The notes under the pieces: generated by a model | Database searches by the model: none | Told to the model about the DNA's origin: nothing | Seen by the model: the letters and a program-made list of their open reading frames with translations, nothing else | Made by a program: the position numbers and the translations under genes | Assembly: GCA_963836375.1 (NCBI GenBank) | Contig: CAWIJK010000004.1 | Location: 62,001 to 126,000, forward strand | Reading direction: 5' to 3' | DNA length: 64,000 nucleotides | DNA from: CAWIJK01 sp963836375 | GTDB taxonomy: Bacteria; Actinomycetota; Acidimicrobiia; Acidimicrobiales; RAAP-2 | Part shown: positions 33,508 through 41,956 of the stretch, one piece after another | Layout: each line of letters begins with the position of its first letter | Numbering within the stretch: position 1 is the stretch's first letter

Positions 33508-33861
33508 ATGGCTGAGGACTGGCCCCGCCCGGTCGTGCACTTCGAGATCGTCGCCCGGGACCCCGGGCGCCAGGCCGACTTCTACCGGCGCCTGTGCAAC
33601 TGGGACGTCGGCGAGGGCCCGATCATGTGGATCCCTGCCGGCCTCGGCGGCCCCGAGCCCGGGCCATCGGGCCACCTGCGCCAGGGCGACCGCCCTGGGG
33701 TGACCCTCTACGTGCAGGTGCGGGACCTGGGGGCGTCGCTGGCCTTAGCCGCCGAGCTCGGCGGCACCGTCGTCGCCGAGCCCTTCGACCTCCCCGACGG
33801 CCCGACGCTGGCCGCCGTCGAGGACCCCGAGGGACTCCCCCTCGTCCTCGTCCAGCAGTAG
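33508..33861 (+). CDS. VOC (glyoxalase/bleomycin resistance) superfamily protein
   Basis: 117 residues, one VOC domain: VVHFEIVARDPGRQADFYRRLCNWDV, then VTLYVQVRDLGASLALAAELGGTVVAEPFDLPDG and LAAVEDPEGLPLVLVQQ. The metal-binding positions (His near the N-terminus and a Glu/Asp late) are partly present. Function ranges from dioxygenase to drug binding and cannot be set. GAGGA lies before the ATG. Confidence 0.82.
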   Translation: MAEDWPRPVVHFEIVARDPGRQADFYRRLCNWDVGEGPIMWIPAGLGGPEPGPSGHLRQGDRPGVTLYVQVRDLGASLALAAELGGTVVAEPFDLPDGPTLAAVEDPEGLPLVLVQQ

Positions 33862-33887
33862 CGGCGGCGGGCCCAGGGGTCGCCCGT

Positions 33888-34175
33888 TCAGTCCAAGGTG
33901 CTGAAGCGCTCGGTGCGGACGCTCGAGGCGTCGACCAGGGACATGAACGAGGCGGCCAGCGGGTCGTCGGCCCAGCGCTCGTCGCAGGCGTCGGCGTCCT
34001 CGGCCGAACGCCACAGGTCGATGACGATCCACTCCCCGCCCTCGCCGCGGGCGGTGGTCCGGCGCAAGAGCCCGGGCTGGCGGTAGGCGAACTGGGTCTG
34101 CACCCTGCGGTCGGCGACCAAGAACGCCGCCTCGTCGGCCCCGGCCGCCAGCGCGAAGCGCAGAATCTCGATCAC
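33888..34175 (-). CDS. Dimeric alpha/beta-barrel (ABM-like) protein
   Basis: 95 residues. MIEILRFALAAGADEAAFLVADRRVQTQFAYRQPGLLRRTTAR and WIVIDLWRSAEDADACDERWADDPLAASF follow the ferredoxin-like antibiotic monooxygenase/dabb pattern. Such small proteins act as cofactor-free oxygenases or unknown isomerases. The GTG start has TAGGGT 6 bases upstream on the minus strand, a leaderless arrangement. Function unknown. Confidence 0.75.
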   Translation of the reverse strand: MIEILRFALAAGADEAAFLVADRRVQTQFAYRQPGLLRRTTARGEGGEWIVIDLWRSAEDADACDERWADDPLAASFMSLVDASSVRTERFSTLD

Positions 34176-34181
34176 GGCGTC

Positions 34182-34187
34182 ACCCTA
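34182..34187 (-). promoter_or_regulatory. Leaderless-type -10 (TAGGGT) for the ABM-like gene
   Basis: TAGGGT on the minus strand lies 6 bases before the GTG at 34175, identical to the pdxH hexamer. Confidence 0.45.
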
Positions 34188-34278
34188 ACGGCCGCCGGCC
34201 GCCGGCCGGTGGGCCCGGCGGCGGTGCGGAACGGACCGCGCGACGTCGCGACCGACGGCCCGCCGGGGCCGGGACGGC

Positions 34279-35460
34279 CTAGCGGTCGACCCCCATGACG
34301 AGCCCGCTGGTCGGCACCCCGGTGCCGGCGGTGACCACGACGTTCTCGAGCCCGGGCACCTGGTTGACCGAGGTGCCCCGGACCAGGCGCACCCCTTCGG
34401 CGATCCCGTTCATGCCGTGCAGGTAGGCCTCGCCCAGCTGGCCGCCGTGGGTGTTGATCGGCAGCGAGCCGCCCAGCTCGACGTTGCCGTCGGCCACGAA
34501 GTCCTTGGCCTCGCCGCGCCCGCAGAAGCCGAGTTCTTCGAGCTGGTAGAGGACGTAGGGGGTGAAGTGGTCGTAGAGGATGGCCGCCTGCATGTCGGCG
34601 GGACCGAGTCCCGCCGTCTCCCACAGCTGGCGGGCGACCACGGCCATCTCGGGCAGGCCCAAGAGGTCGTCGCGGTAGTAGCTGGTCATCATGTCCTGGC
34701 CCGCCCCCGAGCCCTGGGCGGCGGCCCGGACCACGGCCGGGGGGTTGGCCAGGTCCCGGGCCCGCTCCAAAGAGGTCACCACCAGGGCCTGGCCCCCGTC
34801 GGTCTCCTGGCAGCAGTCCAAAAGGTGCAGCGGCTCGACGATCCACCGGGAGGCCTGGTGGTCGGCCAGGGTGATCGGCTTGCCGTAGAACCAGGCCTTG
34901 GGGTTGGTCGCCGCGTGGCGCCGGTCGGCCACCGAGACCCGCCCCAGGTCCTCGCTGGTCGCCCCGGTGGCGTGCAGGTAGCGGGTGGCGGCCATGGCGA
35001 CCCACCCCGCCGGGGTCAACAGGCCGGCCGGCCCGTAGAAGGCGAAGTGGGCGTTCTCGGCGTTGGGCACCGGCGGGCGGTCCTGGACGCCGGCCCCGAA
35101 GCGGCTGCCGGAGCGCTCGTTGAAGGCCCGGTAGCAGACGACCACGTCGGCCACCTTGTGCTCGATGGCCAGGGCCGCCTGCTGGACGGTGGCGCACCCG
35201 GCCCCGCCGCCGTAGTGGATGCGGCTCATGAACGTGAGCTCGCCCAGGCCGAGGCCCCGGGCGATGTCGATGTCGGGGTTGGTGTCGGTGCTGTAGGTCA
35301 CCGTGCCGGTGACCTCGCCCGGGGCGATCCCCGCGTCGCGCAGCGCGGCGTCGACCGCTTCGGTGGCCAAGGAGAGCTCGGACCGTCCCGAGGCCTTGGA
35401 GAACTCGGTGGCCCCGATGCCGGTGACCGCCACCCGGCCGGCGAAGGAGTGACGGGTCAC
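34279..35460 (-). CDS. Thiolase-fold lipid-transfer protein, Ltp2-like (copy 2)
   Basis: 393 residues. Thiolase superfamily without the usual thiolase Cys pattern, like the SCP-x/Ltp2 aldolases that split the last sterol side-chain intermediate together with a DUF35 partner. Blocks: VAVTGIGATEFSKASGRS, YGGGAGCATVQQAALAIEHKVADVVVCYRAFNERSGSRFG, SLPINTHGGQLGEAYLHGMNGIAEGVRLVRGTSVNQVP. It is a tandem paralogue of 35474-36655, 13 bases downstream of it, and is the last gene of the six-gene operon. Differences from its twin cluster in the middle of the protein. Confidence 0.9.
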   Translation of the reverse strand: MTRHSFAGRVAVTGIGATEFSKASGRSELSLATEAVDAALRDAGIAPGEVTGTVTYSTDTNPDIDIARGLGLGELTFMSRIHYGGGAGCATVQQAALAIEHKVADVVVCYRAFNERSGSRFGAGVQDRPPVPNAENAHFAFYGPAGLLTPAGWVAMAATRYLHATGATSEDLGRVSVADRRHAATNPKAWFYGKPITLADHQASRWIVEPLHLLDCCQETDGGQALVVTSLERARDLANPPAVVRAAAQGSGAGQDMMTSYYRDDLLGLPEMAVVARQLWETAGLGPADMQAAILYDHFTPYVLYQLEELGFCGRGEAKDFVADGNVELGGSLPINTHGGQLGEAYLHGMNGIAEGVRLVRGTSVNQVPGLENVVVTAGTGVPTSGLVMGVDR

Positions 35461-35473
35461 CGCGGCGCCGGGC

Positions 35474-36655
35474 TCAGCGGTCCCGCCCGAGAATCATCCC
35501 GCTGGTCGGCACCCCGGTCCCGGCCGTGACCACCACGTGCTCGACGTCGGGGACCTGGTTGACCGAGGTGCCGCGGACCAGGCGAACCGCTTCGGCGATG
35601 CCGTTGACCCCGTGCAGGTAGCCCTCGCCCAGCTGGCCCCCGTGGGTGTTGATGGGCAGCGAGCCCCCGATCTCGATGTTGCCGCCGGCCACGAAGTCCT
35701 TGGCCTCGCCCCAGCCGCACCAGCCGAACTCCTCGATGGTGAAGAGCACGAAAGGGGTGAAGGCGTCGTAGAGGACCGCCGTCTGGATGTCCGACGGGCC
35801 GATGCCGGCCATCTCGTAGAGCTGGCGGGCGACCAGGCCCATCTCGGGCAGGTGGGCCATGTCGTCGCGGTAGTAGCTGGTCATCATGTCCTGTCCCTGC
35901 CAGCTCCCCTGGGCCGCCGCTCGGACCACGGCCGGGGGGTTGGCCAGGTCCCGGGCCCGCTCGAGCGAGGTCACCACGATCGCCTGGCCCCCGTCGGTCT
36001 CCTGGCAGCAGTCGAGCAGCCGCAGGGGCTCGACGATCCAGCGCGAGTCGAAGTAGTCGTCCATGGTGATGGGCTTGCCGTAGAACCAGGCGTGGGGGTT
36101 GTTGGCGGCGTGGCGTCGGTCGGCGACCGCCACCGCCCCCAGGGCCTCGGCGGTGGCGCCGGTGGCGTGCAGGTAGCGCTGGGCGAACATGGCGGCCCAG
36201 CTGGCCGGGGTCAGCAGGCCCTGGGGCGAGTACCAGGCGAACTGGGCGTTCTCGGCCGTCGGCAGGACCGGGCGGTTCTGGACCCCCGCACCGAAGCGGT
36301 TCCCCGAGCGCTCGTTGAAGGCCCGGTAGACCACCACGACGTCGGCCACTCCACTGGCCACGGCCAGCGAGGCCTGCAGCATGACCCCGAGGGCGGCCCC
36401 CCCGCCGTAGTGGACCCGGCTGAGGAAGGTGAGCTCGCCGATCCCGAGGGCCCGGGCGATGTCGATGTCGGGGTTGGTGTCGGCGCTGTAGGTCACCATC
36501 CCTTGGACCTCTGCCGGGGCGATCCCCGCGTCGCGCAGCGCTGCGTCGACCGCCTCGGTGGCCAGGTGGAGCTCGGAGCGGCCCGACGCCTTGGAGAATT
36601 CCGTGGCCCCGATCCCCGCCACCGCCACCCGCCCGGCGAAGGAGTCTCGGTTCAC
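35474..36655 (-). CDS. Thiolase-fold lipid-transfer protein, Ltp2-like (copy 1)
   Basis: 393 residues, the same length as the following copy and very similar to it. In mycobacteria Ltp2 with the DUF35 part of ChsH2 performs the retro-aldol cleavage that removes propionyl-CoA from the sterol side chain. The GTG start overlaps the ChsH1-like stop as GTGA. Visible blocks: VAVAGIGATEFSKASGRSELHLATEAVDAALRDAG, VVYRAFNERSGNRFGAGVQ, DCCQETDGGQAIVVTS, INTHGGQLGEGYLHGVNGIAEAV. Aldolase assignment rests on operon context. Confidence 0.92.
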   Translation of the reverse strand: MNRDSFAGRVAVAGIGATEFSKASGRSELHLATEAVDAALRDAGIAPAEVQGMVTYSADTNPDIDIARALGIGELTFLSRVHYGGGAALGVMLQASLAVASGVADVVVVYRAFNERSGNRFGAGVQNRPVLPTAENAQFAWYSPQGLLTPASWAAMFAQRYLHATGATAEALGAVAVADRRHAANNPHAWFYGKPITMDDYFDSRWIVEPLRLLDCCQETDGGQAIVVTSLERARDLANPPAVVRAAAQGSWQGQDMMTSYYRDDMAHLPEMGLVARQLYEMAGIGPSDIQTAVLYDAFTPFVLFTIEEFGWCGWGEAKDFVAGGNIEIGGSLPINTHGGQLGEGYLHGVNGIAEAVRLVRGTSVNQVPDVEHVVVTAGTGVPTSGMILGRDR

Positions 36656-37116
36656 GGTTGCCCGTCCGCCGCGGCCAGCGGCAGGGCCACCGTCACGGTG
36701 CCGGTCACGTGGTCGCCCAGGCCGTTGGCCCCCCGCAGGGTCACCTCGACCAGGCCCCGGCGGCCGTCGGCCTCGGGCCCGGACTTGGCGGTGACCGAGC
36801 CGGTCAGGGTCATGGTGTCGTCGGGGTAGTTGGGCGCCCCGAGGCGGATGCCGACGTCGCGGAGGACCCCGCCGGGGCCGCTCCAGTCGGTGACGTAGCG
36901 CCCCACCAGACCGTTGGTGGTCAAGATGTTCATGAAGATGTCCTTGGACCCCCGCTGGCGGGCCAGCTCGGCGTCGTGGTGGACGTCCTGGTAGTCCCGA
37001 CTGGCCAGGGCGCCGGCCACGATCAGGGTCCGGGTGACGGGCACGGTGAGCTCGGGCAGGGCGTCGCCCACCGACACCTCGTCGTAGACGAGGGAGCCCC
37101 GGGCGGCGCCGCTCAC
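36652..37116 (-). CDS. MaoC-like hydratase subunit, ChsH1-like
   Basis: 154 residues, one hot-dog domain. It has the hydratase-2 type segment SRDYQDVHHDAELARQRGSKDIFMNILTTNGLVGRYVTDW, which carries the catalytic Asp/His region, and RLGAPNYPDDTMTLTGSV. In M. tuberculosis ChsH1 pairs with the MaoC part of ChsH2 to hydrate the sterol enoyl-CoA. Its GTG overlaps the FadE28-like stop by GTGA and its stop overlaps the next start likewise, so subunit ratios are probably fixed by coupling. Confidence 0.9.
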   Translation of the reverse strand: MSGAARGSLVYDEVSVGDALPELTVPVTRTLIVAGALASRDYQDVHHDAELARQRGSKDIFMNILTTNGLVGRYVTDWSGPGGVLRDVGIRLGAPNYPDDTMTLTGSVTAKSGPEADGRRGLVEVTLRGANGLGDHVTGTVTVALPLAAADGQP

Positions 37117-38264
37117 CGGCCGACCCCGACGTCGGCCGGGCCGCCGGCGCCGGCCGCCAGCAGGCGGCCGAGCCGGACGAGCTGGCGGCTCGGGCCGCCG
37201 AGCTCGAGCTCGATCTGCTTGCCCCACAAGAAGTACCGGTGGATGGGGTAGCTGATGTCCGCCCCCACGCCGCCGTGGAGGTGCTGGGTGGCGTGGACCA
37301 CCCGCTGACCTCGCTCCGCCGCCTGCCACTTGGCGATGGCCACCGCCTGGGCGGCGTCGCGGCCGGTGTCGAGCCGCCAGGCCGCCTGCCACAAGGTGAC
37401 CCGCATGGCCTCGATGTCGATGGCGGCGTCGGCCGCCCGCAGCATGGCGCCCTGGAAGGCGCTCAGGGGGCGCCCGAACTGGTGGCGCCCGTTGAGATAG
37501 GTGGCGGTCTGGGCCAACGCCGACTCGGTCAGCCCGACCTGCAGCGCGCACAGGGCGGTCCAGGCCCACTGCAGGACCAGTCCGAGGGCTTCTGACCCGC
37601 CGCGGGGGCCGACCAGCACGTCGTCGGCCCCCACCGCCACCGCCTCGAGGGTGAGATGGGGGTGGATCTCGCGGTTGGTGGTCACGGCCCGTTCGAGTCG
37701 GACCCCGGCGGCGGACGGGTCGACCAGGGCCATGACCACCGCGCCGTCGGGGGTGTGGGCCGGCACCAGCACCCGGGCGGCCAGGTGGGCCTGGGGCACG
37801 GCCAGCTCGGTGCCGAAGAGCCGCCAGCCCCCGCCGGCGGGCTCGGCCCGCACCGGGGGGCGGCCCGAGGTGCTCTCGGCGCTGCCGCTCAGCGCGGCGG
37901 TGAGGAACACCTCGCCGGCGACGACGCCGGGGAGCCAGCGGGCCCGCTGGTCGGGGGAGCCGAACCGGCCGACGGCCAGCGCGCCGAGCACCAGGGTCGA
38001 CCACAACGGCACTGGGGCCACCACCGCGCCCTGGGCCTCGAGAAGCAGGCACAGCTCGGTCAGCCCGAGGCCGGCCCCGCCCTGTGGGCCGGGGACGGCC
38101 AGGCCGAGGAGATCGGCGGCGGCCAGGGCGGCCCACAGCTCGCGGTCGACCCGGTCGTCGCCCCCCTCGACCTCGGCCACCCGCTCGGGACTGACCAGCC
38201 CGGCGAAGACCCCCTCGGCCGCCTGGCGCACGGCCAGCTGCTCGTCGGTGAAGGTGAAGTCCAT
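37113..38264 (-). CDS. Acyl-CoA dehydrogenase, FadE28-like
   Basis: 383 residues. Starts MDFTFTDEQLAVRQAAEGVF, and ends with HLHGGVGADISYPIHRYFLWGKQIELELGGPSRQL, the pattern of FadE28, one half of the alpha2beta2 FadE28-FadE29 enzyme that dehydrogenates the three-carbon sterol side-chain CoA. The flavin segment (AALSGSAESTSG) is degenerate compared with ordinary dehydrogenases, as expected for one partner in a mixed tetramer. ATG overlaps the ChsH2-like stop by one base. Confidence 0.9.
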   Translation of the reverse strand: MDFTFTDEQLAVRQAAEGVFAGLVSPERVAEVEGGDDRVDRELWAALAAADLLGLAVPGPQGGAGLGLTELCLLLEAQGAVVAPVPLWSTLVLGALAVGRFGSPDQRARWLPGVVAGEVFLTAALSGSAESTSGRPPVRAEPAGGGWRLFGTELAVPQAHLAARVLVPAHTPDGAVVMALVDPSAAGVRLERAVTTNREIHPHLTLEAVAVGADDVLVGPRGGSEALGLVLQWAWTALCALQVGLTESALAQTATYLNGRHQFGRPLSAFQGAMLRAADAAIDIEAMRVTLWQAAWRLDTGRDAAQAVAIAKWQAAERGQRVVHATQHLHGGVGADISYPIHRYFLWGKQIELELGGPSRQLVRLGRLLAAGAGGPADVGVGR

Positions 38265-39310
38265 CAGCGCAGCTCGGCCCCGGCCGCCCGGGGCCTGAAG
38301 ACCGGGAGGGTCAACTCGTCGTCGGCCTCGTAGAACTCGACGTCGACGGGCATCCCGACCCGCACGTCGGCCGGGTCGACGCCGACCAGGTCGGCCACGA
38401 GCCGCGTCCCCTCCTCCAGCTCGACCAGGGCAATGGGCAGGGGGTAGTCGAAACCGGGGACCTTGGGGTGGTGGACGACGACGAAGCTGAACACCTCGCC
38501 TCGGCCCGACGCCTCGAGGGTGTCCCACTCGAAGGACCGGCAGGCCGCACAGGCCGGTAGCGGCGGGTGGCGCAGGGTCCCGCACCCGGTGCAGCGCTGG
38601 ATGAGGAGCTTGTGCTGGCGGGCCCCCTCGAAGAAGAAGGCGATGTCCTGGGTGATCGCCGGCCGGGGCCGTCGTCCGGCCGGCGACGTCTCGGCGGCCG
38701 GCTTGGGCCGGTACTTGAGGATCCGGAAGCGCATCGTGGCCACCGGCTCACCGCCGCGGTGCAGCTCGGCCGGGTCGGCGGCGTCGTCCACCGGGCCCCG
38801 GGCGACCACGAAGTCGGTGCGGGTGGTGATGAAGCGCCCGGCACCGAGTCCGGTCTCTTTGACGGCCGAGATCGCTTCGATGACCGACGCCGCCACGACG
38901 CGCTCGCCGGGCACCAGGGGCCGGTCGTAGTGCTGCTCGCAGTTGGTGGCCACCACCGAGGTCAGGCCCTCGTCGTCGCACAGGGCCATCATCTTCTCGG
39001 TGTTGGTGTCGCCGGCCGGGCGGCCCGACGCCCGCGCCACCTCGAGGTCCAAGGTGGCCCGCAGCCCGCGCATGCTCCAGGCCTGCAGCATGGTGGGCGG
39101 GGCGATCACGCCGTCGAGGCCGGCGGCCCGGGCCGCCTCGTCGGAGCCGTAGACCGGGTTCTCGTCACCCATGGCCTCCACCCAGTGGCGGATCATCGCC
39201 TCGTTGACCGCGTGGGGGGCGAGCATCGGCGGACCGGCCGGGGCGCCGGCCAGGGCCTCCAGCTCGGCCGAGTGGTCGGGGGCCGCGGCCCGCTCTCCGG
39301 AGGCGCTCAC
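38264..39310 (-). CDS. MaoC-DUF35 fusion protein, ChsH2-like
   Basis: 348 residues in two parts. Residues 1-200 are a MaoC-type hot-dog (NEAMIRHWVEAMGDENPVYGSDEAARAAGLDGVIAPPTMLQAW). The C-terminal part is a DUF35 domain: a zinc ribbon RCTGCGTLRHPPLPACAACRSFEWD followed by an OB-fold (FSFVVVHHPKVPGFDYPLPIALVELEEGTRLVADLVG). This fusion is the hallmark of ChsH2, which works with ChsH1 as hydratase and with Ltp2 as aldolase. GTG overlaps the FadE29-like stop by GTGA. Confidence 0.92.
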   Translation of the reverse strand: MSASGERAAAPDHSAELEALAGAPAGPPMLAPHAVNEAMIRHWVEAMGDENPVYGSDEAARAAGLDGVIAPPTMLQAWSMRGLRATLDLEVARASGRPAGDTNTEKMMALCDDEGLTSVVATNCEQHYDRPLVPGERVVAASVIEAISAVKETGLGAGRFITTRTDFVVARGPVDDAADPAELHRGGEPVATMRFRILKYRPKPAAETSPAGRRPRPAITQDIAFFFEGARQHKLLIQRCTGCGTLRHPPLPACAACRSFEWDTLEASGRGEVFSFVVVHHPKVPGFDYPLPIALVELEEGTRLVADLVGVDPADVRVGMPVDVEFYEADDELTLPVFRPRAAGAELR

Positions 39311-40485
39311 CGGGCCGCCCGCTGCATGCCGAGGCCGGCCATGGCGACGATCTCGCGCTGGACCTCGTTCACCCCGCCCCCGAACGTGTTGATCTGGGCC
39401 TGGCGGCCCGAGGCCTCCAGCCGGCCCCGCAGCAGGGCCCCCGGCGAGCCGGGCACCAGGTAGCCGGTGGCGCCGAGGACGCCCATGAGCAGCCGGTTGA
39501 TCTCGATGGTCCGCTCGGTGCCGAACACCTTGATCGACGAGGACTCGTCGGCCGTCAGCCGGCCGGCGGCCACCGAGCCGGCCATCCGCCAGTTGAGCAG
39601 GCGCATCGCCTCGAGCTCGGCCTCGGCCCGGGCCAGGTCGAGCTGGACCCACTCCTGGTCGATCACCCGCCGGCCGTCGTCGGTGCCGGTGGCCGCCGCC
39701 CAGGCCACCACCTCGTCGAAGAGCTGGAGCGAGAGCCCGCTCCACGCGGCCAGGCCCACCCGCTCGTGGTTGAGCTGGGTGGTGATCATGCGCCACCCCT
39801 CGTTCTCCTCACCCACCCGGTTCTCGACGGGGACCACCACGTCCTCGTAGTAGGTCGAGGTCGTGGTGAGGCCCCCGACGGTGTGGATGATGCTCCAGGC
39901 GAAGCCGGGGCTGGTCGTCGGCACGCAGATGATCGAGATCCCCTTGTGCTTGGGCACCTCGGCGTTGGTGCGCACGGCCAGCCAGACGTAGTCGGCCTGG
40001 TCGGCCCCGCTGGTGAAGATCTTGGCCCCGTTGATCACATACTGGTCGCCGTCGCGCACGGCCCGGGTCCGCAACGAGGCCAGGTCGGTCCCCGCCTCGG
40101 GCTCGGTGTAGCCGATGGCGAAGTTGAGCTCGCCGGCCAGGATCTTGGGCAAGAAGAACGACTTCTGGGCCGCCGTGCCGTAGCGCATCATGGTCGGGCC
40201 CACGGTGTTGATGGTCACGAACGGGAAGGGGGCGCCGGCCCGGCGGGTCTCGTCGAAGAAGATGAACTGGTCGGTAGCCGGACGGCCCTGGCCGCCGAAC
40301 TCGGTCGGCCAGCCGATGCCCAGCCAGCCGTCCTTGCCGATGCGCCGCACCACCTGGCGCCACTGCTCACCGCCCTCCCCGCCGTCGGAGAGCCCGGCCC
40401 GGACCTCGTCGGTCAACAGGTCCGCGTAGTAGGCGCGCAGCTCGGTCCGGAGGCGCTGCTGGTCGGGGCTCTCTTCGAGGAACAT
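39307..40485 (-). CDS. Acyl-CoA dehydrogenase, FadE29-like (operon head)
   Basis: 392 residues. MFLEESPDQQRLRTELRAYYADLLTDEVR, WLGIGWPTEFGGQGRPATDQFIFFDE, IGYTEPEAGTDLASLRTRAVRDG, FGGGVNEVQREIVAMAGLGM. First of six genes reading FadE29-ChsH2-FadE28-ChsH1-Ltp2-Ltp2 (copy), each joined by tiny overlaps except the last. The ATG has no clear ribosome binding site; the promoter TACAGT (40546-40551, minus strand) overlaps a KstR-like operator about 60 bases upstream. Confidence 0.92.
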   Translation of the reverse strand: MFLEESPDQQRLRTELRAYYADLLTDEVRAGLSDGGEGGEQWRQVVRRIGKDGWLGIGWPTEFGGQGRPATDQFIFFDETRRAGAPFPFVTINTVGPTMMRYGTAAQKSFFLPKILAGELNFAIGYTEPEAGTDLASLRTRAVRDGDQYVINGAKIFTSGADQADYVWLAVRTNAEVPKHKGISIICVPTTSPGFAWSIIHTVGGLTTTSTYYEDVVVPVENRVGEENEGWRMITTQLNHERVGLAAWSGLSLQLFDEVVAWAAATGTDDGRRVIDQEWVQLDLARAEAELEAMRLLNWRMAGSVAAGRLTADESSSIKVFGTERTIEINRLLMGVLGATGYLVPGSPGALLRGRLEASGRQAQINTFGGGVNEVQREIVAMAGLGMQRAAR

Positions 40486-40547
40486 GGGACGAGGGGGTGC
40501 GAACTGCTCGCCGGTCCCGGCGGGTCCAGGCCGGCTCGGAGCCAAAC

Positions 40548-40561
40548 TGTAACAGGTTCTC
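40548..40561 (-). promoter_or_regulatory. KstR-like operator for the FadE29-ChsH-Ltp2 operon
   Basis: TGTAACAGGTTCTC matches 7 of 8 fixed positions of TnnAACnnGTTnnA. It overlaps TACAGT, a -10 candidate on the minus strand, so binding would block the six-gene operon. Confidence 0.55.
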
Positions 40562-40598
40562 GTCCCGGGGGCCCCTGGCCGGTCCGGCAGCCAGGACC

Positions 40599-40604
40599 TA
40601 TGAT
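40599..40604 (+). promoter_or_regulatory. -10 hexamer (TATGAT) for the CYP125-like gene
   Basis: TATGAT is one mismatch from TATAAT and is followed four bases later by a KstR-like site. The transcript would have a leader of about 90 bases with GGGAGG before the ATG at 40704. Confidence 0.5.
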
Positions 40605-40607
40605 CAC

Positions 40608-40621
40608 TGATACGTGTTCTA
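40608..40621 (+). promoter_or_regulatory. KstR-like operator for the CYP125-like gene
   Basis: TGATACGTGTTCTA matches 7 of 8 fixed positions of TnnAACnnGTTnnA and covers the expected transcription start after TATGAT. Confidence 0.55.
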
Positions 40622-40703
40622 GTTCTTTGGCCCGGCCGGCCGAGGGGCCGGGCCACCCCAGCGGTCGGCCGGACGCCACCTCGCCCGGCCCGGGAGGATC
40701 ACC

Positions 40704-41948
40704 ATGGAGCTTGCCGACATCGATCTGAGCGACATCGACCTCACCGACGGGCGCAACTTCGTGGACCACGTGCCCCACGAGTGGTTCGCCTACCTGCGCC
40801 AGCACGCCCCCGTCTACTGGCACCCGATGGCGACCTCGCCCCGGGGGGGGTTTTGGTGCGTCACCGGCTACGACGACTGCGTCACCGTCAACCGGGACTG
40901 GGAGCACTTCGGCTCCTACCGCCTCGGATCGCTGTTCCAGGACTGGGACGAGGCCAACCTCGAGCAGCAGCGCCTGATGATGCTCAACATGGACCCGCCG
41001 ATGCACACTCGCTACCGGCGCCTGGTCAACAAGGGCTTCACCCCCAAGATGGTCCGGGACCTCCACGAGAACATCGTGGGCTTCACCGACCGGATCATCG
41101 ACTCGGTCTGCGAGAAGGGTACGGCCGACTTCGTCGAGGACATCTCGGCCGAACTGCCCCTGTTGGTGATCGCCGAGATCCTCGGGGTCCCCCCCGAGGA
41201 CCGCCGCATGGTCTTCGACTGGTCCAACCGGATGATCGGCAACGAGGACCCCGAGTACCAGATCTCCCCGGAAGCGTCGGGGGAGGCGGCCATGGCCGTC
41301 TACGCCTACGCCGACGAGCTCTCGGCGAAAAAGCGCGTCCAGCCGTCCTCTGACATCGTCTCGGTCCTGCTGGGCGCGGAGGTGGAGGGCGAGAAGCTCG
41401 ACCAGCTCGAGATCGACCTGTTCTTCCTGCTGCTGATCGTGGCCGGCAACGAGACCACCAGGAACCTGATGTCGGGGGCCATGACCGCCTTCTTCGAGCA
41501 CCCCGACCAGTGGCAGAAACTGGCGGCCGACCGTTCCCTGCTCCCCTCGGCGGTCGAAGAGATGCTGCGCTGGGTGACCCCGGTCATGCACTTCCGCCGC
41601 ACCGCCACCCAGGACACCACCCTCGGCGGCCAGGAGGTGCGCGAGGGCGACAAGGTCGTCTTCTGGCACATCTCGGCCAACCGCGACGCCACGGCCTTCG
41701 ACACGCCCGACTCCTTCGACATCACCCGGGACCCCAACAACCACATGGCCTTCGGGGGCGGCGGCCCGCACTTCTGCCTGGGGGCGAACCTGGCCCGCAT
41801 GGAGATCCAGGTGATGTTCGACCGGCTGTTGGACCGCATGCCCGACATCCACCTCGACGGGGACGTCCAGCGGCTCCAGTCGAACTTCATCAACGGCACC
41901 AAGCACATCCCGGTGGCCTTCGCGCCCTCGGCCCCGCTGGCCGGTTAG
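40704..41948 (+). CDS. Cytochrome P450, CYP125/CYP142-like (sterol C26 hydroxylase type)
   Basis: 414 residues. The N-terminal region (NFVDHVPHEWFAYLRQHAPVYWHP then GGFWCVTGYDDCVTVNRDWEHFGS) and the I-helix VAGNETTRN resemble mycobacterial CYP125/CYP142, which oxidise the terminal carbon of cholesterol. EEMLRW holds the ExxR; the haem loop FGGGGPHFCLG places Cys at 358. GGGAGGATCACC precedes the ATG. It is divergent from the FadE29-led operon, and a FadA-type thiolase is also nearby, as in the mycobacterial locus. No ferredoxin is adjacent. Confidence 0.92.
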   Translation: MELADIDLSDIDLTDGRNFVDHVPHEWFAYLRQHAPVYWHPMATSPRGGFWCVTGYDDCVTVNRDWEHFGSYRLGSLFQDWDEANLEQQRLMMLNMDPPMHTRYRRLVNKGFTPKMVRDLHENIVGFTDRIIDSVCEKGTADFVEDISAELPLLVIAEILGVPPEDRRMVFDWSNRMIGNEDPEYQISPEASGEAAMAVYAYADELSAKKRVQPSSDIVSVLLGAEVEGEKLDQLEIDLFFLLLIVAGNETTRNLMSGAMTAFFEHPDQWQKLAADRSLLPSAVEEMLRWVTPVMHFRRTATQDTTLGGQEVREGDKVVFWHISANRDATAFDTPDSFDITRDPNNHMAFGGGGPHFCLGANLARMEIQVMFDRLLDRMPDIHLDGDVQRLQSNFINGTKHIPVAFAPSAPLAG

Positions 41949-41956
41949 GCCGGCCG

